Shown here one piece after another: positions 1 through 8,009 of a DNA stretch of 12,427 nt. Source of the stretch: Rhizopus sp. PT2906. Its lineage: Eukaryota; Mucoromycota; Mucoromycetes; Mucorales; Rhizopodaceae. The DNA is taken from the NCBI GenBank assembly GCA_025529335.1, contig JAMYHX010000787.1, positions 1-12,427 of the forward strand, in the 5' to 3' direction. The position numbers were made by a program, and so were the translations under genes. Position 1 is the first letter of the stretch, and every line of letters starts with the position of its first letter. Under the pieces are notes generated by a model. The model had not been told where the DNA came from and ran no database searches. It saw nothing but the letters and a program-made list of their open reading frames with translations.

Positions 1-375
1 CAAGAGAATATACACAGTTCTAACAGTACTTCTGTCTTTTCTATTTTACCCTACGTATTTTCCATTATCCCAAACAAGCTCACATATGATAAGCTGTAAA
101 TGGGAGAAATCCTAACTGAATAACGATTACTACAAATATTTATCGATAATGCTGTGATGGCACAACGCCGTCCTCTTCTAGTTTGAAGCAAACGGTAAAA
201 GAACCAATAAATATTTGTGAATATAAGACATTCATGCACAGTGTACGATACGAGGTACAGTGGATGATATAGATTGTTAAAGATAGTTCGTAGTAGCATT
301 GTCAATAAAAACAACCTGAATAAAACCTATTTTAGGAAAAAAGTAGGAAAAAAAGATAATGACTGCTTAGACGAC
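1..375. other. AT-rich flank without a supported gene
   Basis: No gene is supported here. An 87-codon open frame on the minus strand (51-314) has no recognisable motif and a hydrophobic, random-looking composition. The stretch lies just downstream of the pol stop codon of the minus-strand retroelement, where its 3' LTR would be expected. I see no polypurine tract in the element sense and no TG...CA-bounded repeat that also occurs beyond the other end of pol. Confidence 0.5.
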
Positions 376-531
376 TTAACACCTTGTTCTCTTATTTCTA
401 CTGTGAGTGTCACAAGTGGGAATAGTTCGTTTGGGTAAGTCAGGTTGTTTAAAAACGGTATTACCTGCGTTACGACGTGCCCAATATGTTTCAATGAGCT
501 TGGAGTCATCTATATGAGACACAGGTTCCCA
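376..531 (-). pseudogene. pol part 3: chromodomain second half and C-terminus
   Basis: On the minus strand, after the nested LTR, the frame resumes with T-W-E-P-V-S-H-I-D-D-S-K-L-I-E-T-Y-W, the second half of a chromodomain (TWEP followed by the C-terminal helix ending in YW). It ends about 30 residues later at the TAA at 376-378. Removing the LTR (534-781) and one copy of its 5-bp target duplication joins this piece in frame to the first half at 785 and above. An open frame running into this segment from 642 starts inside the LTR and is an artefact of the insertion. Confidence 0.88.
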
Positions 532-533
532 TG
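529..533. repeat. Target-site duplication, left copy (CCATG)
   Basis: This is the 5-bp duplication left of the solo LTR. On the minus strand it reads CATGG and contains an intact TGG Trp codon of the chromodomain. Confidence 0.85.
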
Positions 534-781
534 TGTTGTATTTGGGTTTTGAAAATAGATTTAGACAAAGTATAGGTACGATGAGACTGTGTGTATCTTT
601 ACTCGAAATAAAATAAAGAGGAAAAAAGAGATGATAGCACAATCTATAATTATATATTAAGAAGCAGAGGTATTTAAACTGAGTTGACTATATTTGATCA
701 AGGTGTAACAGATCTTATAGTAGCATTAGGATCAACTCTAGATATTGTATTTAAGCACTGAATAGTAGCGTGAATACTACA
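534..781. repeat. Solo LTR (248 bp) nested in the chromodomain
   Basis: The segment starts TGTTGTATT and ends AATACTACA on the plus strand. It is bounded by TG...CA, and its ends form an imperfect inverted repeat (8 of 9 positions). It is flanked by 5-bp direct repeats CCATG (529-533) and CTATG (782-786), which differ at one base. It carries no coding sequence. These are the hallmarks of a solo LTR of an LTR retrotransposon, left by recombination between two LTRs. An A/T-rich TATA-like stretch on the minus strand near 645-658 suggests the LTR sense may be minus, but the plus strand has AATAAA-like runs near 606-618, so orientation is undecided. The family is unknown because no second copy lies in the window. 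Confidence 0.88.
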
Positions 782-786
782 CTATG
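782..786. repeat. Target-site duplication, right copy (CTATG)
   Basis: This is the partner of 529-533, with one C-to-T difference on the plus strand. On the minus strand the Trp codon TGG has become TAG, so this copy stops the pol frame. Confidence 0.83.
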
Positions 787-2257
787 TATGATCCTTGGAA
801 TCATCGTAATCTTTCCAGTGAATGAGATATTCATAGTTACCTGAAGTTCCTCTGTACTGCATAATAGCTTGAACTCTATAATTTTCGTCTTGTTCATTGA
901 ATAGCTTAGGAGCAGAGCTTTTATCACTTGGAGGAGCGATACGTTTGATGTGTGAGGTAGGTACATCTCGAGAAAACAAGTTATCTTGTTTGTCTACGAG
1001 AATATAATTTCTATGCTTTGTAAAACCGCTAATGTAAAAAGGACCTTCATAGACAGGGTCTGTTTTAGATTCTCTAGTTACATTCTTGATCATGACTTCG
1101 CTGTTAAGTGGGAATGGGGTATAAATAATTTTGTTCTTTTTCATAAAGTAGGTATTATCTGCTTCCTAAGTCTCTTTGATGCGCTTTGAAAGAGCAAGGA
1201 TTACCACTTCGTTAACGTACTTGAACTTTTGTTCAATCACTTTTGCATCTACGGCTTCGCTTCGTAGGATTGGCTTGATATGAGGATAGTCCCTCATATC
1301 GTTAGGTACCTTGTTGAATATGACCGTATATGGTCGACTCTTATGAAGTCTGGGATACTTCAGATTCACGGCCTATTGGGCTATAGGAACATATAAATCC
1401 TAGTCTTCTTTACGTCCTTGTAACTGTTTAATAATGGTTCGCTTTGCAATGCCTACAAAAGCCTCATTGACTGAATTACCAAGGAGATTAAAAGGGTTTG
1501 ATAACCTCTTATCGATACCAAAGTTGTGTATCATTTCAGTAACGATGGTTGCAGCAAATTCTTTTCCATTGTCACTAGTAATGATATTTGGCCAGTCGAA
1601 AGTACAGAAGATGTTGATGAGTTCTCTAGCAATGGTAAGTGCTTGTTTATCCGGAATAGCACGTAAGATCGTAAAGCGAGAGAATAGATCTACCATTACA
1701 AGTATGAAATTATTTCCACTTGTAGGTGTAATATTGAATGTGCCTAAATCCATGCACCAGTGATCAAGTGGTCCATCAGGAAGAATGCTCTTAGGAGGGT
1801 GATATCCTGTTTTAGCAATATTAAAGAGTTTGCACTCATGGCACTGTGAGATAACATCCTGTATATCTTGACCTAAATTAGTCCAATGAAGGTTATCGCC
1901 GTGAATGGCCAATTCAACAGCTTTAACTCCAAAATGACCAAGCAAGTGAGCCTTGAGGATGATATCACATCTTTCCTCAAGAGGGGATGTGATAAAGCCT
2001 TCATATTGCAATGCACGATGCAACATGGTTTCTGGAGCGTGAATGACTGTTTGTGCGCGTTTATCATTGCTTTTAGATTTTTCGTTAAAAGCAGATTTTC
2101 CTTTTTTCTTGCTATTAATGTTAATGTCAGCACTGATGACATTATTACCCCCCTCCAAATGTTCATCTGAGAATAAGCAACTAAGTGCGTCAGGGATAAC
2201 ATTCTTAATGCCAGGACAATGAACGATACCATACGTGTACTCAAACAAGTATTCAAA
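785..2257 (-). pseudogene. pol part 2: integrase with start of chromodomain
   Basis: This continues in the frame of the RT segment. After the RNase H connector (C-P-G-I-K-N...D-A-L-S) comes the HHCC zinc module (H-LLG-H ... C-H-E-C). The catalytic core has Asp in WCMDLGTF, Asp in TSDNGKEF and Glu in NSVNEAF, giving a complete DDE triad. TAG codons lie at 1400-1402 (between E-D and D-L-Y-V-P, where relatives have Trp), at 1373-1375 and at 1166-1168. The C-terminal beta domain is recognisable from Y-E-G-P-F and from SRDVPTSHIKRI, a block I associate with fungal chromoviruses. The chromodomain begins with YEYLIHWKDYDDS and is cut by the nested LTR. All key catalytic residues remain, so decay looks recent and is limited to nonsense and missense changes. 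Confidence 0.9.
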
Positions 2258-3706
2258 CTAGTTGAGCATAGCAGCATTTGGAACCACTTGTGTGTGAATG
2301 TAAATCAGAGACTTATGATCAGTGGCCAAGGTAAATGGTCTGTTGTAGAGCCATTTGTGAAACTTGTCAAACATATAAACTATCGCCAACAGTTCACGCT
2401 TGTTAGTAGGATAATGACGTTCCGTAGCTGTTAAAGCTCTTGCCGCAAAGGCGTTGTATTTAATTTCTTTGTTGATGACTTGGTAGATGACACCACCGAT
2501 ACCATAAGTACTAGCATCTGTTGCGACATAGAAGCGATACTTAAGGCCAGGAATGCTGATAACAGGAGCGTTAATCAAAGCAACCTTAATATTCTGGAAA
2601 GCTCGATCGTGGGATTTATTCCAAATTCCTTTTAAAGAACTTGAAAATCCAAGTCTGTCAAGAGGAGCTGTGAGCCGAGAGAACATAGGAACACTAGTAC
2701 GGAAGTAGTTAGCGAAACCTAGAAAGCTCATGACCTGTTTGCCAGTAGTAGGTGCAGGCCAAGCATCAATATTTGACAACTTACGTTGATCGGGAATGAG
2801 CGAACCATTGTTACCAATATTCCAACCCAGAATATTTACACAACTTTGAGCAAAGTGTGTCTTTTCGACATTGATGATGAGATTCGCCGATGTGAGACGT
2901 CTTAAAACTTCTCGAACATACTCAGTATGTTGAACCATGGATCCAGAACTGAATACACAAAGATCATCAATGTAGAGCGCAGTGTATGGAAGATCAGCAA
3001 AGAGATTGGTAAGTATACGTTGGACGATATTACCAGTACTTGTCAAACCAAAAGGACAATGACGAAATTGATATTGCATGCCAGTTCTAGGAGCAGTAAA
3101 AGCGGTTTTGAGTCTATCGTATTCCTTGACGAGGAAACGATGAAAGCATTGCTTGATGTCGAAGGTGGCAAAAATGGTAGATGCACCCGTACGTTGATGA
3201 AGATCGCTGATGAGAGGTAAGGGCATTCTGTCAACGTTCTTAGCAATGGAATTCAAAAGACGTGGATCAATAACTGCTCCTTTCTTAGTATATTGTCCGT
3301 GAATATCTTTCTTACCAACAAAGAGAATAGGATTATTAAACCTAATATTGGCAGGAGCTGGTTCAATAACATGATCATTCAACCACGTTTGAACTTGTTC
3401 ATCCAATAACTTCTCGTACGTAAGTGGAATATCATATTGCCTACGGAAAGCAACGGCATTGGGTTCAGTATCAAGAGTGATAATGACACCAGGCAAATTG
3501 CAATGAGACGACACGGGAATTTTGGAGTTAGCATCGAGAAGAGGCTGTAAAGAGTTCATCAAATGAGTACGTTCCTCTGGAGTACCAACAGGAGTTTCAT
3601 TTGGCTTATACTGAGCAGAATCAACGGGGTCAGGTATCTTAGGATTGTTAGAACTTAACAACGAATGAGAGCCACGAGTTTTAAATCTGGGCAAGACGAC
3701 GCATGT
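2258..3706 (-). pseudogene. pol part 1: reverse transcriptase and RNase H
   Basis: An open frame of about 478 codons encodes the RT of the Ty3/gypsy element. Visible RT blocks include the fingers segment ending V-G-K-K-D, the palm aspartate in FATFDIKQCFH, the FRHCPFGLTS block and the catalytic ALYIDDL (Y-I-D-D). RNase H follows with all expected acidic residues: Asp in YVATDAS, Glu in NKRELLAI and Asp in LATDHKSL. The frame stops at a TAG directly after the residues A-A-M-L-N, where related elements have Trp followed by the [FY]E..FEY stretch. The same frame continues past this codon into integrase, so the stop is a nonsense change and not a natural end. The N-terminus is undefined: the frame opens after a TGA at 3707-3709 and no protease precedes it. 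Confidence 0.92.
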
Positions 3707-4047
3707 TCAAATGCGAAGAAATAAGTGGCAAAGGAGATATATCTTGTATTTGAGTGATTATGTGTGCTAAAGTAAAGTACATGAAACGTTAAGGAGTCGT
3801 TTAAGGAGACATAATGGATATCGTAGGAATACAGTATCTCAAAGTCTACGGAGAATATGACATTGTCAATGTGAGCTGTGAGTTTATAGATACAAATTAG
3901 CTTCTCCTCAAACACCAGAATACTTATAAAAGTGACACGATCTTTACGCGTTTTTAACAATTGATAATTTGCTCTAAATTGAAAATATTTGTATGGTTTC
4001 ATTATCATTGGAATCAAAATGAAACTGAAATTCACTGCCTGATGCAA
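3655..4047 (-). other. 130-codon open frame overlapping the start of pol
   Basis: This ATG-started open frame ends in TAA at 3655-3657, inside the pol open frame. Pol lies in the -1 frame relative to it, with an overlap of about 50 nt. I do not recognise the product: there is no zinc knuckle, no protease D-T/S-G and no capsid-like major homology region. It could be the remains of the element's upstream gene or protease region, or a chance open frame. Its length is unusual for DNA this AT-rich, and its strand and position fit a gag-pol style arrangement, so I list it with low confidence. Confidence 0.2.
3679..3685 (-). promoter_or_regulatory. Candidate -1 frameshift slippery heptamer
   Basis: On the minus strand the heptamer T TTA AAA fits the X XXY YYZ pattern and sits in the zero frame of the upstream open frame (GAT TTA AAA CTC). 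Slippage by -1 gives TTT AAA ACT, exactly the pol frame. It lies within the overlap of the two frames. No downstream pseudoknot was established, and chance occurrence in A/T-rich DNA is possible. Confidence 0.3.
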
Positions 4048-5453
4048 ATAATAGAAAGGGTCACTTTATTTATCTTATTAATACTTCACTTTATATAAAA
4101 GTATAAATTGCACTCGTCTGTTGCAAAAGATGGCTTGTGTAAGTAAGGCTTCCACATTTTAACATCCCGTAATAAGCAGCTCAAATGATAAAAGGACGTC
4201 TTCTGAAGCCAAGTGATAAAGCCACTGTCGAACAAGTATGCAAATATGTACATTTGCTTTTAGAAACAAAAGAGGAACATTTCATTGTCAATAGCTTATT
4301 GACAACTCTGTGGTTATGTTTATGGCCACTTTCCTTATTCAATTGATATAAAAAGCGTGAAGCACAATACTCCAACCTATAAAATACATGCTCAAGTAGG
4401 CTGAGTATGTTTAGAGACAGAAATGTAGCTGTATCGTCTCTTATTCAATGGCGCGACCATCAATTAAAATAGTATACTGAAAATAGGAAGTAGAATCTTT
4501 CTTCTCCTAGTAGCACCATCCGTAGTAGTTGCAAAATGAGTTTTTATGCTAACTCTTGCACTTACATTTACGATTTAAGTAGCTTAAATAAATAGGACAT
4601 TTTGACGGTCTATTTGCTTCTTCTGGAAAATATAAAACTAACCTTTGTGCAATTACTGCAGAAAAGTTTCTAGATTAGAACAATGTCGTCTAGCCAAAGT
4701 ATTTGTCACAAATAGTGGAACTTACTGGTAATAATCTCAGTTACGTCTATTGTAGTCAACAGTAGAATTAGCATATCAAAGAATAAATTCACTAGTTAAA
4801 TTCTCGACGATGGCCCCCTTAGACAACATGGAATCATAATTAACCACAAGTAAATTCATCAAGCATGTAGATACAAGTTATGTAGTAGACTTTCAAATCA
4901 TTGACTATAAATACCCTTATTATATTATCGACCAAAAGAGTCCTAAAAGTATTGACCTGTCTTTTGAGAATATAAAATAGATACTTTGTGATAAAATAAG
5001 GATATAAAAACTATAATTATACAAAGGAAAAATAAGGACTTCTTATGAAATAGCACATGTCAGAGGCCCGAGAAATAGTTTTATTCGATTGTCTACTTAT
5101 AATTTTAGAGAGCTTCTATTGTCATTGCATTGTATTTAGCTTCCAAATAAAGTAACTGCACAAAGAAACTAGAGCTGTCCATAACTTATAGAGTTACTAC
5201 ACAAGGTTAAGTCGTGTATGTAGTTTAAGGTATTATTTAGTTATATAGTTCTGTACAGCTGGTTGATCAGTTATGCTATTGTTATGTCTGCCACTTTTGA
5301 AGTGTAGCTGACATGACAGATAAACTAAATACACAAAATTTATGCAGCAAAGATCTGTGGCTGAAATAGAAAGTCACAAATGTCACTTTATTTCTTGAGG
5401 GAAAAAGAAGAGGAACCTTTTTCTTTACTTTCAGAAAAAAAAAAAGAAAAGAC
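4048..5453. other. Intergenic AT-rich region, no supported gene
   Basis: I see no gene, tRNA or repeat that can be supported. Several short open frames occur: about 55 codons on plus from 4184, 64 codons on minus at 4181-4375 and 77 codons on minus at 5282-5515. None has a motif or credible splice partners. The last part must contain the promoter of MRT4. A purine-rich stretch (5400-5452, with a run of A near 5436-5446) lies immediately upstream of its ATG. Confidence 0.5.
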
Positions 5454-6267
5454 ATGCCTAAATCAAAACGCAGCACAGTTGGTAGGATTAAGCCGTCGCT
5501 CATATAAAGTAGCAATAAATAACCCTAAGTAGTTTCTTTAACCAGAACCGATAAAAAAGGTCGAGAAGGAAAAGAGAAATTGATCAGCGATGTGAGTAGG
5601 ATGATCTAAACAAGAAAAGTAAAAATTAAACAATTCATTAGATTCAAGATTGCGTTGACAATTTCAGCTACTTGTACTTGTTCTCAGTCAAAGACATGCG
5701 TAATACGCATTTGAAGCAGGTTCGTAGTGACTTTAAGGATTCTCGTTTCTTTTATGGCAAGAATCGAGTTATGGCCAAAGCTCTTGGCACAACACCTGAA
5801 ACAGAGTATAAAGATGGATTGTCTGGAATAGCAAAGGTATGAAGTAATGTTATACGTATTCAGAGATGAGCTAATATTTTCCAAAGCAATTAACAAATGA
5901 AGTTGGTCTACTCTTCACAAACAAAGGCCCACAAGAAGTGGAAACATACTTTAATGATTTTGTACAGCCGGATTATGCTCGATCTGGTGCTGTTGCTTCA
6001 CAGACAGTCACTTTACCTGACGGTCCCGTGAAACGTGGAGTTGACCCAATGCCTCACAATATGGAACCTCTTATTCGATCACTTGGAATGCCAACGGCCT
6101 TAAAAAATGGTATTGTAACATTACTTGTGCCATACACTATTTGTAATGAAGGGGACGTTTTGACTACCAACCAAGCACATCTTTTAAAGTTATTTTATCA
6201 TCAGCTCGCTGAATTTAAGGTTGATATCATTAGTTATTATCATCAAGGCCAGGTTTACCAGTTATAG
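5454..6267 (+). CDS. MRT4: Mrt4, ribosome assembly factor (uL10/P0-like)
   Basis: Mrt4 is a nucleolar trans-acting factor for 60S assembly. It occupies the P0 (uL10) site on pre-60S particles and is later exchanged for P0. Inferred exons are 5454-5481, 5530-5591, 5642-5836 and 5887-6267, giving 221 aa ending in TAG. The N-terminus begins M-P-K-S-K-R, then T-D-K-K-G-R-E, as in yeast and human Mrt4. The rRNA-binding domain shows YLFSVKDMRN (about 44-53), SRFFYGKNRVM, the EVGLLFTN block (about 100-107) and EGDVLT followed by LKLF..QLAEFKV (from about 183). It stops soon after AEFKV and lacks the acidic tail of animal homologues; P0's own C-terminal P-protein region is absent, as expected. Introns are 48-50 nt. 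The first acceptor (AAG at 5529) lies in an AACCCTAA telobox-like string and is the least certain junction. The start is fixed by the conserved MPKSKR. Confidence 0.93.
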
Positions 6268-6302
6268 AAGAAAAGCACCATGTAAAATTCATTTAGCATT
6301 TT

Positions 6303-6308
6303 AATAAA
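6303..6308 (+). terminator. AATAAA polyadenylation signal of MRT4
   Basis: A canonical AATAAA lies about 36 nt after the MRT4 stop codon. It sits in the 120-bp gap before the next start codon, so MRT4 probably ends as its own transcript. Confidence 0.5.
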
Positions 6309-6355
6309 GTAACCATTGCTGCTTTATCTAAGCCACACTAAGTGTACCAAAGACA

Positions 6356-6376
6356 TCTTCCCCTTTTTTTTTTCTT
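6356..6376 (+). promoter_or_regulatory. Pyrimidine tract just upstream of SANT gene start
   Basis: A run of 21 uninterrupted pyrimidines ends 11 nt before the proposed ATG at 6388. CT-rich tracts near the transcription start are common in fungal promoters and 5' leaders. That it has this role here is an inference. Confidence 0.35.
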
Positions 6377-6387
6377 GTTTGCATCTC

Positions 6388-7738
6388 ATGTTTGAACTTA
6401 CGTCTTATGGTATTCACTAGAAATTGTTCAACTTTAGCTTAAGCTCACGAAGAGCAATATCTTACCATAGAACAACAACGTTTGATAAACATTCAATCGA
6501 ACGAACAATTACTGATCCAATTGGGCATCAAATCAGCGCGTACTGCAGCTCTCGAAAGCTGCGTTATAAGGTGGTATATTTCAAAGAGAAGGCGATTGTA
6601 AAGCTAACAACTCTCCGTAGTAACTCTGAAAAAAACACGAAAAGGCGCAAAGTACATAGTAAACGTAAGCATGCTTGTATAGCTTTACTGTAACTGACAA
6701 AATATATAGCAAAACAGAGCAGAGCTGCTGTATTAGCCACTAGAAAATCATCAAGACTAAAAGGAGAAGAACCGCGCCCTTTAGAAGAGGACGCTGATTT
6801 AACAGAAGATAAGGTAACGTCGAATTGATAGATTATTATCAATATTTATATTTTTCTAGAGTGAGCCACTTGAAGATTATGACGGTAGCCGTTTAGTCAC
6901 AGCAGATGAATACTTTGATGATGAAATCAAATCGAATGCCATTAGGGTGGACGGTCATTTCTACGGGTGGGTAAATCCAGTGATTATGAACAAGCATGGC
7001 ATTGAACCATCTGCTAAAGAAGCCTGGGAAAAGAACGGTGGAGGTACTTTTTCTTTTCTTGATCCCACAGGTACGGGCAAGAAGAGGAAAAAGGGGACTT
7101 TATCAAATGCAAAGGTATAAATAGAAAAGTTAGCATAAGGATGGAAAACTTATGATATACTCATAGGCAGATGCATTAAAGATGTTCAAGAAGAATCCGA
7201 ATCAATATTTCTATAGACATAATGAACCAGGTGAGGAACAATGGCTTCATGATTGGTCAGATGAGGAAAAGAGCTTGTTTCTAAAGGTTAGTTTCTGTTT
7301 GATAACTATGTGATGCTAAAACATTATTAGATTGCTAACGAACATGGTTGTGGAGACAAGGTATATATAATATACACATATATATATGTGTGTGTGCATG
7401 AACGTTAAATATATATTTAACCTCGTTAAAAGTGGGGCTTATTCGCTACTTATATACCACATCGGTAAGGTTTATCTCCCATTGATTACATGATTCTTAT
7501 TAAAGTCAACACACAGTGTAGGTTATCAATGCAGCAGTAAGTTTATTAAAGACGATAAAGAAAAAGAGACTCTAAAAAACGATTAGATTTTTATCGCCAA
7601 GTCATATTGAAGAATGGGTTGATATTTGATCCAAACTATAGGGTAAGCTTGAATAATGGAAATCTATCAGTTGTATATATTTACATATTAAAGTACACGT
7701 CTTCTGGTACACCCATTTATGTTGGTCTACGTCGTTAG
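6388..7738 (+). CDS. SANT/Myb-like domain protein of unknown role
   Basis: I do not recognise a named gene. Inferred exons are 6388-6409, 6453-6570, 6621-6664, 6710-6813, 6860-7114, 7167-7286, 7331-7360, 7433-7464, 7517-7536, 7587-7642 and 7694-7738, giving about 281 aa ending in TAG. The N-terminus has a helical EQQRLINIQSNEQLLIQLGI segment, then a basic patch (K-R-R-K) and RKSSRLKGEEP. A middle region holds FDDEI, FYGWVNP and a G/K-rich stretch. The C-terminal third (about 190-267) has KNPNQYFYRH, then a SANT/Myb repeat with regularly spaced Trp: DWSDEEKSLF, GCGDKWGLFATYIPHR, VGYQCSNFYRQ. Such repeats bind DNA or histone tails, so a nuclear role is inferred. The frame holds across all ten introns. 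Exon 1 is least certain: its intron could instead end at 6443, which adds three residues but leaves a 34-nt intron. Confidence 0.78.
7361..7432 (+). repeat. Intron with microsatellite and two 18-nt palindromes
   Basis: This 72-nt intron of the SANT gene contains an AT/GT microsatellite. Two perfect 18-nt palindromes occur, at 7374-7391 (centred on ATATATAT) and 7404-7421 (GTTAAA...TTTAAC). The second includes the likely branch-point sequence TTAAC. Flanking exons encode GCGDK and WGLF of the SANT repeat, which fixes the splice sites. Confidence 0.75.
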
Positions 7739-7774
7739 TGATTACTAATACGTATAAGCGTCATATTGTCGATT

Positions 7775-7780
7775 AATAAA
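7775..7780 (+). terminator. AATAAA polyadenylation signal of SANT gene
   Basis: AATAAA lies about 37 nt after the TAG of the SANT gene, and a second copy lies at 7803-7808. Both precede the capping enzyme gene. Confidence 0.45.
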
Positions 7781-7912
7781 TGTCCTATTGAATACCCTTT
7801 TAAATAAAACTCTGTATCAAAGCTATGCAATTTGTTCTCACGACACATTTTTATAAGGTTTAAAGTACTGACTTTTGTGGAGAAGGCATTTTATTTCAAT
7901 GTGCGCCTTTCG

Positions 7913-7956
7913 CTTTTTCTCTTTCTCTCTTTCTTTTTTTTTCCCTTTTTCTTTTT
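7913..7956 (+). promoter_or_regulatory. 44-nt pure pyrimidine tract, capping gene promoter
   Basis: An uninterrupted C/T run of 44 nt ends 53 nt before the ATG of the capping enzyme gene. CT blocks near start sites are typical of strongly transcribed fungal genes. The surrounding gap (7739-8009) holds nothing else I can identify. Confidence 0.4.
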
Positions 7957-8009
7957 AAATAATAATTTTTATCACAAAAAAGATTAAACAGAGCAATAAA
8001 CTTTTATTC

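Larger units (their letters stand above)
376..3706 (-). mobile_element. Decayed Ty3/gypsy chromovirus, pol region only
   Basis: Read on the minus strand, the order is reverse transcriptase, RNase H, zinc-binding HHCC plus DDE integrase, an integrase C-terminal beta domain and a chromodomain. RT before integrase is the Ty3/gypsy order, and a C-terminal chromodomain defines chromoviruses. A single reading frame can be followed from about 3706 to the stop at 376-378 once a nested LTR is set aside. It is broken by TAG codons at 2258-2260, 1400-1402, 1373-1375, 1166-1168 and 782-784, and I see no frameshift. No Gag zinc knuckle, no protease D-T/S-G motif and no flanking LTR pair was found, so the copy is truncated or its ends are too diverged to see. 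It cannot make functional Pol unless TAG is read through. Confidence 0.9.

Noticed and set aside
376..642. 88-aa minus-strand open frame as an independent gene
   Set aside because: Its first part is LTR sequence. Only the part below 532 is coding, and that is the second half of the retroelement chromodomain.
1434..1763. 109-aa plus-strand open frame
   Set aside because: It is the antisense shadow of the integrase core. The minus-strand frame carries the DDE residues.
782..2260. TAG as a reassigned sense codon or programmed readthrough in pol
   Set aside because: MRT4 and the SANT gene end naturally in TAG, and one TAG has an unmutated TGG twin in the LTR target duplication, so mutation explains it better.
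4181..4375. Short open frames on both strands (64 aa minus; about 55 aa plus from 4184)
   Set aside because: There is no recognisable motif, no splice partners, and the two overlap each other in AT-rich DNA.
5282..5515. 77-aa minus-strand open frame
   Set aside because: It overlaps MRT4 exon 1 and a purine/pyrimidine-rich promoter stretch. Its hydrophobic composition comes from poly-T codons.
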